A program made the translations under genes and the position numbers. Positions 36,970 to 44,635 of a DNA stretch of 64,000 nucleotides are shown here, piece by piece. Each line of letters starts with the position of its first letter. Position 1 is the first letter of the stretch. Below the pieces are notes generated by a model, which had not been told where the DNA came from, ran no database searches, and was given only the letters and a program-made list of their open reading frames with translations. Source of the DNA: Rothia nasimurium (GTDB taxonomy: Bacteria; Actinomycetota; Actinomycetes; Actinomycetales; Micrococcaceae); the NCBI RefSeq assembly GCF_928382285.1, contig NZ_CAKMSS010000001.1, positions 558,001 to 622,000 on the forward strand, read 5' to 3'.

Positions 36970-37118
36970 ACAAGGCCGTCTCCTGAAGTCTGACCCCACA
37001 CATCTTCTTCACCGGACTCTACCCATTCCCGATGAGCTCTAGCGTATTCATCGGCGAGGTCTACAGCTGTCACCTGTTCCACGTCAGCTTGAACAACAGA
37101 TGATTGGTTGGTGGTCAT
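36966..37118 (-). CDS. Small MazE-type antitoxin
   Basis: A 50-codon gene from ATG at 37118, with protein MTTNQSSVVQADVEQ then LADEYARAHREWVESGEEDVW. The acidic tail E-W-x-x-SGE-x-x-x-W is typical of actinobacterial antitoxins paired with MazF/PemK toxins. It is shorter than usual (about 75 residues), so it too may be truncated at its DNA-binding end. No clear ribosome site is visible. The toxin partner downstream is broken, leaving an apparently orphan antitoxin that could still counter related toxins. Confidence 0.6.
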   Translation of the reverse strand: MTTNQSSVVQADVEQVTAVDLADEYARAHREWVESGEEDVWGQTSGDGLV

Positions 37119-37240
37119 ACCTCAATCCTACCGACTGGGTTATCTGCAGCTCAAGACCTCAACCCATCACGCACACACCCTGGCCCCACCCGTGTGGCAT
37201 AATGACCAGGTTAGACACACTGACTTTTCGAGGAGACCCC

Positions 37241-38044
37241 GTGGGTGTTGAGAGCGAACGTTTTGCCCGGTTGAGGCTACTTTTTAAGAACGAGGGCCTG
37301 CAGAAACTTCAGGACGCCACCGTCATGGTGCTGGGTCTTGGCGGCGTTGGTTCTGCCTGTGCTGAGGCCCTGGCCCGCGGTGGCGTAGGCAACCTGATTG
37401 TGCTGGACCGCGACGTTGTAGAAGAAAGCAACATCAACCGGCAGGCCCTGGCCTTTACCTCCACCCTGGGCAAGGTTAAGGCTGAGGTCATGGAGGCCAT
37501 GATCAAGGAGATCCAGCCCGACTGTACCGTCACCGCTGAACGGGTCTTCCTCACCCCCGATAACCTGGCTGAGACCCTGGATAAGTTTCCCCGCCCCGAC
37601 TACGTCATTGACTGCATCGACACCATCACCCAGAAGCTGGCCGTCTACCAGTGGGCCGCTGAGCGGGGTCTAAATCTGGTGGCCTCCATGGGAGCTGCCA
37701 ACCGGCTTGACCCAACCATGCTGCAGTTCGCTAATATCCGCCGCACCTACAACTGCTCTATGTCTAAGGTGATTCGCTCCGAGTGCCGCAAGCGCCAGAT
37801 TTACGGGCTTGAGGTGCTCTTTTCCACCGAGCTGCCCTTCAAGGTGGAGAAGGTCCCCGGGGCAAAGGCTAAGGGTGAGACTCTGGGGTCGATGAGCTAC
37901 ATGCCCCCGATTATGGGGCAGATGTTGGCGGGTAAGGTGATTCGCCAGCTCGCCGGTATGGAAGAGATTCCGGCACCTCCCTATCTTGGTTCCCAGGCGG
38001 GAGAGAAGGACGCCGCGGGTCAGCGCCTGCCTCAGCGCCGCTAA
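37241..38044 (+). CDS. tcdA: tRNA threonylcarbamoyladenosine dehydratase
   Basis: 267-residue E1-like (ThiF/MoeB fold) enzyme that cyclises N6-threonylcarbamoyladenosine at A37 of tRNAs. ATP loop VLGLGGVGSACAEALARGGVG, then DRDVVEESNINRQ and the D-x-x-DT core CIDTITQKLAV typical of TcdA/CsdL. GTG at 37241 is chosen because GAGGAG lies five bases upstream; longer in-frame starts lack one. The next gene (tatD) begins two bases after the stop codon. Confidence 0.93.
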   Translation: MGVESERFARLRLLFKNEGLQKLQDATVMVLGLGGVGSACAEALARGGVGNLIVLDRDVVEESNINRQALAFTSTLGKVKAEVMEAMIKEIQPDCTVTAERVFLTPDNLAETLDKFPRPDYVIDCIDTITQKLAVYQWAAERGLNLVASMGAANRLDPTMLQFANIRRTYNCSMSKVIRSECRKRQIYGLEVLFSTELPFKVEKVPGAKAKGETLGSMSYMPPIMGQMLAGKVIRQLAGMEEIPAPPYLGSQAGEKDAAGQRLPQRR

Positions 38045-38045
38045 C

Positions 38046-38834
38046 ATGCTGCTTGATACCCACTTTCACTATGACTTCCTGGCCCCGGCGCTTCGTCCAG
38101 CGTTTGACGAGGCACTGCGGGCCCAGGGCATCCAGGTGGTTGCCCAGACTCTGAAGCCCTCAGCCTACCGGCAACTTCGGGAAACTACTCCCCCAGCTGG
38201 CCCCCTGCTATCTCTTGGTTTTCACCCCTGGCAGATGGTCTCACCTGCCCAGGTTGAGGCTGAGCTTGAGATTTTTGAGGCTGAGGTGACGAGTACCCGG
38301 TTGATTGGTGAAATTGGGCTAGATTTTTCGCCCCGCCGTCTGGAGACCTCCCCTGCCGACCTGCAGCTAGGGGCCCTGCGCCGTCTTATGAGTGCGGTTC
38401 TCCAGGCTACTGCCGGGCAACCTGCCGAGAAGCCCTATGTGCTCTCTTTGCACGCCGTCCGCGCAACAACGGCGATGCTTGACCTTTTTGAGGAACTTGA
38501 TGTGCCCAGCTCCCCTCTTATCCCGGTGGTTCACAGGTTTGGGGGCACAAGTGACGAGCTGACTCGGCTGGTGAGGGCAGGTGGGTGCATTTCGGTTCAT
38601 CCGCAGATGGTTGAGAGCAAGCGCGGACGGGCGTACGTCCGCCAGGTGCCCGCAGACCGCCTGCTGTTGGAGACGGACCTACCCGAGCAGCCTACCGATG
38701 TGCTTGACGTCCAGCTTTTTGCGCAAGAGGTGGGCGGACGCCTGCGCCGGCTTGTCGAGCGCATTTCGGCTGAGCGCGGTGAGGACTTTGCCCCGGTTCT
38801 GCGAGAGAACCAGAGACGGCTCTACTCCCTATAG
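38046..38834 (+). CDS. TatD-family metal-dependent hydrolase
   Basis: 262-residue TIM-barrel nuclease family (TatD DNase). Metal ligands are visible in order: DTHFHYD (H-x-H), GEIGLDF (Glu), SLHAVRAT (His), VVHRFGG (His) and LLETDLP (Asp). Probably cleaves 3' DNA ends or D-Tyr-type adducts; the exact role is unknown. ATG at 38046 is directly after tcdA, implying cotranscription and translational coupling. Confidence 0.9.
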   Translation: MLLDTHFHYDFLAPALRPAFDEALRAQGIQVVAQTLKPSAYRQLRETTPPAGPLLSLGFHPWQMVSPAQVEAELEIFEAEVTSTRLIGEIGLDFSPRRLETSPADLQLGALRRLMSAVLQATAGQPAEKPYVLSLHAVRATTAMLDLFEELDVPSSPLIPVVHRFGGTSDELTRLVRAGGCISVHPQMVESKRGRAYVRQVPADRLLLETDLPEQPTDVLDVQLFAQEVGGRLRRLVERISAERGEDFAPVLRENQRRLYSL

Positions 38835-38955
38835 CCCTATCCGTGGTGTACCCAGCCCCAAGGTTTCACAGGGCTTGAGGATCTAAAGAACTCCTGGGCC
38901 CTTCGAGATGTGACTCTTTAGGTCGAGCCTCCTGCCTAGTTACTTCTCCGGTGCT

Positions 38956-39183
38956 CTACCGCTCGAAGCTAGCTGGCCCTTCGTCGTCCACGAATTCGAG
39001 AACGTCGCTCACACTACAGTCGAGTACCTTGCAAATGCTTTCGAGAGTGGTGAAGCGTATCGCTTTCGCACGCCCATTTTTCAGTACAGCGATATTAGCT
39101 GGGGTAATGCCAACAGCCTCCGCGAATTCGTTGACGCTCATACCCCGTTCGGCAAGCAACACATTGAGCTTGACCTTGATCAA
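38956..39183 (-). CDS. XRE-family transcriptional regulator (YozG-like)
   Basis: 75-residue single-domain helix-turn-helix protein: VKLNVLLAERGMSVNEFAEAVGITPANIAVLKNGRAKAIRFTTLESICKVLDCSVSDVLEF. TTG start at 39183 overlaps the DUF2975 stop (TTGA) with GGAGG seven bases upstream. This pairing with a DUF2975 membrane protein is a recurring two-gene unit; it probably autoregulates via repeats at 39658-39694. Confidence 0.93.
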   Translation of the reverse strand: MIKVKLNVLLAERGMSVNEFAEAVGITPANIAVLKNGRAKAIRFTTLESICKVLDCSVSDVLEFVDDEGPASFER

Positions 39184-39677
39184 ATGACGGCCTCCAATTC
39201 TTCATGCTCGGTGCGGGCCTTATCATAGGTGCGGACCGCTAAACAGGTGACGCAAATAAACCCGATTGCGGCCAGAATTGACATCACTAGGCCAAGCAGA
39301 ATGAGCACGCCGCCGGCATTCATCGTGACACACAAGTGTATCGCCACCCCAGCAGGGATAACAAAGCCCAGGACGCAGAGCGCCCCCACCGCCTGAATAA
39401 GAGCCCGGGTGACGCCATTCCAGAAGCCGGGTGTGGCGCTCTTTCCCAGTAGCTTGCACAGCAGGACGGCAGCTAGCTGAAAGCAGAGCAGGGAGGCTAT
39501 TCCTAGGGTTGAGTAGGGGGTTACAAGGTGGAGCACCTCGGGGTGGACCTCGGCTGATTCATTGGCTGCGATGGGCACAAGGAGCTGGCCGAGGAAGAGG
39601 ACGACGATGAATAGGGTGAGTGTGGCGATGAGGATTCGCCGTGCAAATGTATCCATGTATCGATTATCAATAGCCAC
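39180..39677 (-). CDS. DUF2975 domain membrane protein
   Basis: 165-residue protein with four predicted transmembrane helices (about 14-33, 54-75, 90-113, 124-150). DUF2975 proteins are uncharacterised and usually lie directly before a small XRE regulator, as here. The start is either GTG at 39677 or ATG at 39656; neither has a strong ribosome site. A membrane sensor controlling the regulator, or an immunity-like function, are both possible. Confidence 0.82.
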   Translation of the reverse strand: MAIDNRYMDTFARRILIATLTLFIVVLFLGQLLVPIAANESAEVHPEVLHLVTPYSTLGIASLLCFQLAAVLLCKLLGKSATPGFWNGVTRALIQAVGALCVLGFVIPAGVAIHLCVTMNAGGVLILLGLVMSILAAIGFICVTCLAVRTYDKARTEHEELEAVI

Positions 39678-39694
39678 CTATCGAAAGTCAATAG
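39658..39694 (-). promoter_or_regulatory. Tandem operator-like repeats for the DUF2975-XRE unit
   Basis: TATCGATTATCAATAG (39658-39673) and TATCGAAAGTCAATAG (39679-39694) match at 13 of 16 positions, 21 bp apart, overlapping the start of the DUF2975 gene. Placement and phase suggest autorepression by the XRE protein. Confidence 0.55.
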
Positions 39695-39770
39695 TTTCTA
39701 TGACTTAAAACACCCTCCTTGTCACCACCCACCCTCAACCCGAGCGCCCACCCTAGTTCTACCCTTAAGC

Positions 39771-39809
39771 AAAAAAGACCGCCCCTGTGAAACTTTCACA
39801 GGAACGGTC
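39771..39809 (-). terminator. Rho-independent terminator of the tRNA-Ala pair
   Basis: Stem GACCG-CCCTGTGAAA / TTTCACAGG-CGGTC (39777-39809, small internal mismatch), followed in the minus sense by six T. It sits 5 bp after the CCA end of the second tRNA. Confidence 0.92.
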
Positions 39810-39813
39810 TTGA

Positions 39814-39889
39814 TGGTGGAGGTAAGGGGATTCGAACCCCTGACCTTCTGCATGCCATGCAGACGCGCTACCAACTGCGCCATACCCCC
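39814..39889 (-). tRNA. tRNA-Ala (anticodon GGC), CCA encoded
   Basis: Acceptor stem GGGGGTA/TACCTCC, D arm GCGCAGTTGGTAGCGC, anticodon stem TCTGC/GCAGA with loop ATGGCAT (anticodon GGC), T arm GGGGTTCGAATCCCC, discriminator A, and an encoded CCA at 39814-39816. It is the second tRNA in the transcript, one base after the first. Confidence 0.95.
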
Positions 39890-39890
39890 G

Positions 39891-39963
39891 TGGAGCTAAG
39901 GGGATTCGAACCCCTGACCTTCTGCATGCCATGCAGACGCGCTACCAACTGCGCCATAGCCCC
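39891..39963 (-). tRNA. tRNA-Ala (anticodon GGC), CCA not encoded
   Basis: Nearly identical to its neighbour apart from the acceptor stem (GGGGCTA/TAGCTCC). Anticodon loop ATGGCAT, T arm GGGGTTCGAATCCCC, discriminator A at 39891. The following bases in the transcript are C then the first G of the next tRNA, so CCA must be added by nucleotidyltransferase. Having two duplicate GGC alanine tRNAs is consistent with a tandem duplication. Confidence 0.95.
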
Positions 39964-40142
39964 TTATTCATTTATTCCCCGCTCTCGCGGCGACTGTTCT
40001 ATCTTATGGCACCCACAAGGGCTCATGCAAATCGAGACCCCACCAACGCCTATGAACTGCATCACACAATATTTATGGGCTGTTCAACCCCCTGTCCAAA
40101 AATGCTCCACCCTACTCCCCTAACGCAGGGAAGTTGGGTGGA

Positions 40143-40238
40143 GCAGGCTCGCAGCGAAGCTGCTGGCTCGGCGGCTGGCGTGAATCGCTTGTGAGCGAAG
40201 CGAACCAGCGAGAGGGTCGGCAGCGAGCACGAGCCTGC
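40143..40238. repeat. Palindromic ~100-bp intergenic repeat, copy C
   Basis: Copy C, inverted relative to B and D. Perfect 9-bp ends GCAGGCTCG (40143-40151) and CGAGCCTGC (40230-40238), extended by GGGT/ACCC outside. The core GGCTGGCGTGAATCGCTTG then AGCGAAGCGAACCAGCGAG matches copy D almost exactly. It ends 24 bp beyond the rsfS stop codon. Confidence 0.88.
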
Positions 40239-40261
40239 GCAACCCCTCTTACGCTAAGCTT

Positions 40262-40714
40262 CTAATCTTCGCGCTGGTTCATCAGGTCCGCTTCGGGAGT
40301 GATGATCTCGAAGTCAGCTTCGGCGCCTTCGGTGTCGACGTCACCGGCTTCGCTGTCTAGGCCCAGGTCGATGCGGGGGGCGTCGCCCCAGAGGCGGTCG
40401 AGGGCGTAGAAGGCGCGGTCTTCTTCGTGCTGTACGTGCACTACGATGTCGCCGAAGTCCAGGAGTACCCAGCGGCCTTCTGCGCGGCCTTCGCGGCGCA
40501 GGGGCTTGAGGCCCAGTTCTTCACGGAGCTTATCTTCAACCTCGTCAACAATTGCGTTGACCAGGCGTTCGTTGTGGGCTGAGACGACCAGGAAGCCGTC
40601 AATCAAACCCATAATGTCAGAAGCGTCGACGGCCAGCAGGTTGGTTCCCTGCATGTCGTCGGCCGCGCGTGCGGCTACCTTCAACGCTTCAATAGACTCT
40701 GCAGCTGCAGTCAT
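40262..40714 (-). CDS. rsfS: Ribosomal silencing factor RsfS
   Basis: 150-residue protein that binds ribosomal protein uL14 and blocks subunit joining in starvation. Family marks: ALKVAARAADDMQGTNLLAVDASDI, DGFLVVSAHNERLVNAIVDEVEDKL, and EGRWVLLDFGDIVVHVQHEEDRAFYALDRLWGDAP. ATG at 40714 is chosen (AAAGGG four bases upstream); a longer in-frame start at 40765 has none. The acidic C-terminal ~40 residues (EAGDVDTEGAEADFE) are a lineage extension. Downstream of nadD, the usual order. Confidence 0.95.
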   Translation of the reverse strand: MTAAAESIEALKVAARAADDMQGTNLLAVDASDIMGLIDGFLVVSAHNERLVNAIVDEVEDKLREELGLKPLRREGRAEGRWVLLDFGDIVVHVQHEEDRAFYALDRLWGDAPRIDLGLDSEAGDVDTEGAEADFEIITPEADLMNQRED

Positions 40715-40773
40715 TTCGCCCTTTCCGAGCAAATCATTCCCCAAACCTTTTGGGGTCTCATTCAACTAAATCT

Positions 40774-41985
40774 TTAACTGAAGAAAAGGAACCACACGGT
40801 GGCCAGTACAAGCACGAGAAGCAGGAGGCCCACGACGGCTACGATTGCGCCGGTGGATCGCCCCTCTGATGTTTCTGGGCTGTAGGTTGCTGCTGCTTCT
40901 TGTTCCACTTCGGCAAGGTCGCCGGAGGGGGCTTCGTCCGTCTGTTTGACGGTGCCTGCGAAGTTAAAGCGCTGAGCGTCTTCTTCCTGGTCGGGGCCGG
41001 GAGCCGCCGCCGGGGTCTCAGGTGCAGACTCGGTGGTCTCTTCGTCCTCTTCTGCCTGCGGCTCGTAGGTGTACCCTTCGGGGGCCTCGGCAGTTTCTTC
41101 AGAACTATCAGAGTCTACCGTACCGTCACTGTCACTGGCTAGGGTACTGGCGGCTGGGTCAGTCACATCGGCGCTGTCGATTTCGGTAAGGTCAAGGCCC
41201 TGGGCATCAACCGCGCGGACGGGGGCGGGCAGGTCCGGGGTGTGCTGGCCGGCGGTAAAGAGTTCGGTGACGGGCCCGCCCTGGGTGTCTTCGGCGAGCT
41301 CCGCTTGGGCTTCTTCTTCGAGGTGGGTTGCCCTATATTCATCGTCCTTGGCCTGGGCGCGGGCGATGATAGCGGCAATTGCCTCAGGGTTTGTGGTGAC
41401 GACGGGTTCCTCGGCCTCAGGCTCTTCTGTCTCAGGGCTCTCAGCAGCTGCCACGTCACCCGCTTCTTCAGTAGTCTCGGCCTCTTCTACCTGCAGCTCG
41501 CCAACGTTCACGAAGTCGCTTTCACCGGTGATTTCGCCGGCGGCAGCGGCGAAGTCTACCTGCTCGGTAGCTTCAGCCGGCTCAGAGTAGTCAGCACCGA
41601 GAACCTGCTGATCAATGTGGGCCAGGGGGTCTTCAACCACGGTGGCGCGGGTGTTATCGAAATCTACGTCGAGCTTCTCGCCCTCACCGGTGCTGATGCT
41701 GCCCATCTGCGACAGGTCAACCAGGGAGCGGGCGGCGTCCTGCTCTACCTCTACACCCTCGATGGCACCCATAAACATGGGCACCTCGGGCAGCTCTTCA
41801 TCCCCCCGTTGCAGGGCGCGCAGGTATTCAGCGACCTCTTCGTAGTAGCGGGTTAGACGGCGCGGGCCCATGGGGCGGGTCGGGGGCGGGATTTCTAGCC
41901 CGCCCTCGGTGACGTAGCTTTCGGTGAGGTAGGCGGGGGTCTCGTCATTCTGGCCGTCCGCGGCCTGATCGGGTCGTGTGCTCAC
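40774..41985 (-). CDS. Acidic, tail-anchored membrane protein of unknown function
   Basis: 403 residues from GTG at 41985 (AAGGAA five bases upstream). The N-terminal ~90 residues are ordered (YLTESYVTEGGLEIPPPT, RRLTRYYEEVAEYLRALQRGDEELPEVPMFMG). The next ~270 are very rich in Glu, Ala, Thr and Ser and likely disordered. A single transmembrane helix (IVAVVGLLLLVLVLATVWFLFF) ends the protein with almost nothing after it, so the bulk should face the cytoplasm. It sits between nadD and rsfS. Not recognised; possibly a cell-envelope or division scaffold (inference). Confidence 0.75.
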   Translation of the reverse strand: MSTRPDQAADGQNDETPAYLTESYVTEGGLEIPPPTRPMGPRRLTRYYEEVAEYLRALQRGDEELPEVPMFMGAIEGVEVEQDAARSLVDLSQMGSISTGEGEKLDVDFDNTRATVVEDPLAHIDQQVLGADYSEPAEATEQVDFAAAAGEITGESDFVNVGELQVEEAETTEEAGDVAAAESPETEEPEAEEPVVTTNPEAIAAIIARAQAKDDEYRATHLEEEAQAELAEDTQGGPVTELFTAGQHTPDLPAPVRAVDAQGLDLTEIDSADVTDPAASTLASDSDGTVDSDSSEETAEAPEGYTYEPQAEEDEETTESAPETPAAAPGPDQEEDAQRFNFAGTVKQTDEAPSGDLAEVEQEAAATYSPETSEGRSTGAIVAVVGLLLLVLVLATVWFLFFS

Positions 41986-42077
41986 AGTGTTTCCTTGAGT
42001 GGGATGCCTGGTTCTTGTGGTTAATGCTACCAAGCCAGACAGGTGGTGAAGGTTCTTAGCTGAGGTGGTCTTTGGTT

Positions 42078-42773
42078 TTATTTCAGCCGGGGCAGGCCAG
42101 CTACGTAGCCGCTGCTCGGGGTGCCAGTGTCGTCGCCGGTGTAGAGGCTGTATTTATTGATGTACTGCACTACCCCGTCGGGCACCAGGTACCAGACAGG
42201 CAGGTCATTGCGGGCACGGTCGCGGATGTCGGTCGATGAGATAGCCATAGCCGGGATTTCGATGACGCGGACGCGCCCCTGCGCCTCTTCGGGCACGGTC
42301 AGTTCATGCCCGGGGCGGGTGACCGCCACGAAGGTGGCGAGGTCCCACATCTTGTGGGCGTCTTTCCAGGTGGTAATTTGGCTCATGGCGTCGGCACCGG
42401 TAATGAAGAAGAGCTCGTCGTTGGGGCGCTCGGCTCGCAGGTCGGTGAGGGTGTCGATGGTGAAGGTGGGGCCCTGGCGGTCAATGTCGACCCGGCTCAC
42501 GGTGAAGCGGGGGTTGGAAGCGGTGGCAATCACCGTCATCAGGTAGCGGTGTTCGGGGGCGGTGACCTGTTTGTTGGCCTTCTGCCAGGGGTTGCCGGTG
42601 GGCACGAAAATTACTTCGTCGAGGCTGAGCACGGCAGCGACTTCGCTGGCCGCAACCAGGTGCCCGTGGTGGATGGGGTCGAAGGTGCCACCCATGACCC
42701 CCACGCGGGTGGTGGCGGGGTCGGGTTCGGGGATACCGAGCTCACGTCGGATTTCATGGGCGGGACGAATCAC
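42078..42773 (-). CDS. nadD: Nicotinate-nucleotide adenylyltransferase
   Basis: 231-residue enzyme converting nicotinate mononucleotide and ATP to deamido-NAD in NAD synthesis. Nucleotidyltransferase signature [12 protein letters not shown] (about 29-40) with H-x-x-[28 protein letters not shown], and the ISSTDIR motif near 190. GTG start at 42773 with AGGAG four bases upstream. A C-terminal ~20-residue extension is present. Confidence 0.97.
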   Translation of the reverse strand: MIRPAHEIRRELGIPEPDPATTRVGVMGGTFDPIHHGHLVAASEVAAVLSLDEVIFVPTGNPWQKANKQVTAPEHRYLMTVIATASNPRFTVSRVDIDRQGPTFTIDTLTDLRAERPNDELFFITGADAMSQITTWKDAHKMWDLATFVAVTRPGHELTVPEEAQGRVRVIEIPAMAISSTDIRDRARNDLPVWYLVPDGVVQYINKYSLYTGDDTGTPSSGYVAGLPRLK

Positions 42774-42874
42774 GGGTCTCCTGCTCGCTTCTGTATGTAC
42801 GGCTTCGGCGCGGGCCCGCTCCCCCGGTTACCGGGGTGGTGCGGGCACCGCGCCGAAGTGTGGTGGAGAAAAGT

Positions 42875-43123
42875 TTAGCGCTTGTGCTTGCTCTGGTAGT
42901 CGCGCAGGGCCTCGGTCTCTTCGTGGGAGAGGTGGTCTGCTGCGTGGTCGGGGCGTACAACGCCGCGGCCTGAGAATGAGATGGTAATCAGGAAGAGCAG
43001 GCCGAAGAAGATGAAGCCGATGATGGCGAACCAGTAGGTGGGCATGCCGAGCAGTTCGAGCTGGTGGCTACCTTCTTCTGAGGCAAGTACGGTGGCGCCT
43101 GATGCAAGTACAGATGAAAACAT
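42875..43123 (-). CDS. Small single-pass membrane protein
   Basis: 82 residues. An N-terminal export-like stretch, a strong transmembrane helix (WFAIIGFIFFGLLFLITISF, about 31-50) and a short charged cytoplasmic tail containing RPDHAADHLSHEETEALRDYQ. Such proteins are found next to nadD/proA in Micrococcales. Function unknown. AAAGG is about nine bases upstream of the ATG. Confidence 0.8.
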   Translation of the reverse strand: MFSSVLASGATVLASEEGSHQLELLGMPTYWFAIIGFIFFGLLFLITISFSGRGVVRPDHAADHLSHEETEALRDYQSKHKR

Positions 43124-43257
43124 GTGTGTGTACCTTTCGAGGCTGGGCGGTGTGTGGCCGCGCCAGTGCGGTCAAAGTATGGGTTTATTACCATGCTACC
43201 GGGTTTCGCGCTCTATGAGCGGGACTTTACCCGGTAGCAGGTGCGATTTTTCTGCTT

Positions 43258-44541
43258 TTAGTCGCGGCTGTGCCAGTCGCCGCGCACGATCCACTTGGTG
43301 GTGGTGAGCTGTTCTAGGCCCATGGGGCCGCGAGCGTGCAGTTTCTGGGTCGAGATGCCGACCTCAGCGCCCAGGCCGAACTGGCCGCCGTCCGTAAACC
43401 GGGTCGAGGCGTTCACGTACACTGCCGCGGAGTCAACGTCGCGAATAAACTTCTCGGCATTAGCGATATCGTTGGTCAGAATCGCCTCGGAGTGGCCGGT
43501 GGAGTATTCGCGGATGTGGGCAATAGCGGCGCGCACATCGGGTACGGTCTTAACAGCTAGGTCCAGGGAGCCGTACTCGGTGGCCCAGTCTTCCTCGGTT
43601 GCCTCTACCGCGTCTACGCCCTCGGGCAGGATAGCGCGGGTTGCGGCGTCCGCATGCAGGGTAACCCCCGCTTTAGCCAGGGCCGCAAGGACGCCCGGGG
43701 CGGCTTTCGCGCCCTCGGCCAGGAGCAGGGTTTCTACGGTATTGCAGGTACCCGGCCGCTGGGTCTTAGCGTTGACCAGAATCTCAGCTGACTTTGCCGG
43801 ATCAGCGGTGACGTCGAGGAAGATGTGGCAGTTGCCCTCACCGGTCTCAATCACCGGCACCTTAGCGTTCTGCACCACCGACTGAATCAGGCTGCGACCA
43901 CCCCGCGGAATCAGCACATCGATATACCCGCGGGCCAGCATCAGGGCTGCAGCGCCCTCACGGCCAAACTCGTCCACCGACTGCACAGAGTCAATGGGCA
44001 GGCCGGTAGCGTGCAGGGCATCACGGATAATACGAACAATCACCTGGTTGCTCTTGGCAGCAGCTGAACCGCCGCGCAGCATCACCGCGTTACCTGCCTT
44101 AATAGCTAAGCCAGCGATATCAACCGTTACGTTGGGGCGGGCCTCATAGATAGCGCCCACCACGCCCAGGGGCACCCGCACCTGCTGCATCCGCAGGCCG
44201 TTCGGCAGGGTTGAACCGCGCACCAGCTCCCCCACCGGGTCGGGTAGGGCAACCAGCTCACGCAGGGCGTCCGCAAGCTCAACCACCCGGTGCTCGGTCA
44301 AGCGCAGGCGGTCCAGCATGGCCTCGCTCATACCGGCTTCCCGCTCCCGTTCAAGATCCTGGGCGTTCTGCTCGATAATCACCGCCGAATGCTTTTCGAG
44401 TGAATCGGCAACGGCCAGCAGGGCCCGGTTCTTCCAGCGGGTATCGGCCTTGGCCAGACGGCGGGAGGCGATACGGGCATCCACCGCCATATCGGTGACC
44501 TGCCGCATCACATCGTCACTCACGTGTACCTGCTCGCCCAT
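43258..44541 (-). CDS. proA: Gamma-glutamyl phosphate reductase
   Basis: 427-residue aldehyde-dehydrogenase-fold enzyme reducing glutamyl-5-phosphate to the semialdehyde in proline synthesis. Markers: RVPLGVVGAIYEARPNVTVD, LIPRGGRSLI, the catalytic Cys in KTQRPGTCNTVETLL, and VNASTRFTDGGQFGLGAEVGIST. ATG at 44541 is taken because AAGGAG lies six bases upstream; the ATG two codons earlier would have none. It follows proB by under 100 bp on the same strand. Confidence 0.97.
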   Translation of the reverse strand: MGEQVHVSDDVMRQVTDMAVDARIASRRLAKADTRWKNRALLAVADSLEKHSAVIIEQNAQDLEREREAGMSEAMLDRLRLTEHRVVELADALRELVALPDPVGELVRGSTLPNGLRMQQVRVPLGVVGAIYEARPNVTVDIAGLAIKAGNAVMLRGGSAAAKSNQVIVRIIRDALHATGLPIDSVQSVDEFGREGAAALMLARGYIDVLIPRGGRSLIQSVVQNAKVPVIETGEGNCHIFLDVTADPAKSAEILVNAKTQRPGTCNTVETLLLAEGAKAAPGVLAALAKAGVTLHADAATRAILPEGVDAVEATEEDWATEYGSLDLAVKTVPDVRAAIAHIREYSTGHSEAILTNDIANAEKFIRDVDSAAVYVNASTRFTDGGQFGLGAEVGISTQKLHARGPMGLEQLTTTKWIVRGDWHSRD

Positions 44542-44635
44542 GAGCATCTCCTTATGTATAGGGGGTTGAACAACCTTGAAACTATCCTACCGGCGCACCC
44601 GCGCAAGGGCCCAGTATTACTGGGGCCGGTGATTA

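Noticed and set aside
42875-43123. Possible holin or toxin peptide reading of the small membrane protein
   Set aside because: One helix with a charged tail is not enough; no partner or lytic gene is nearby.
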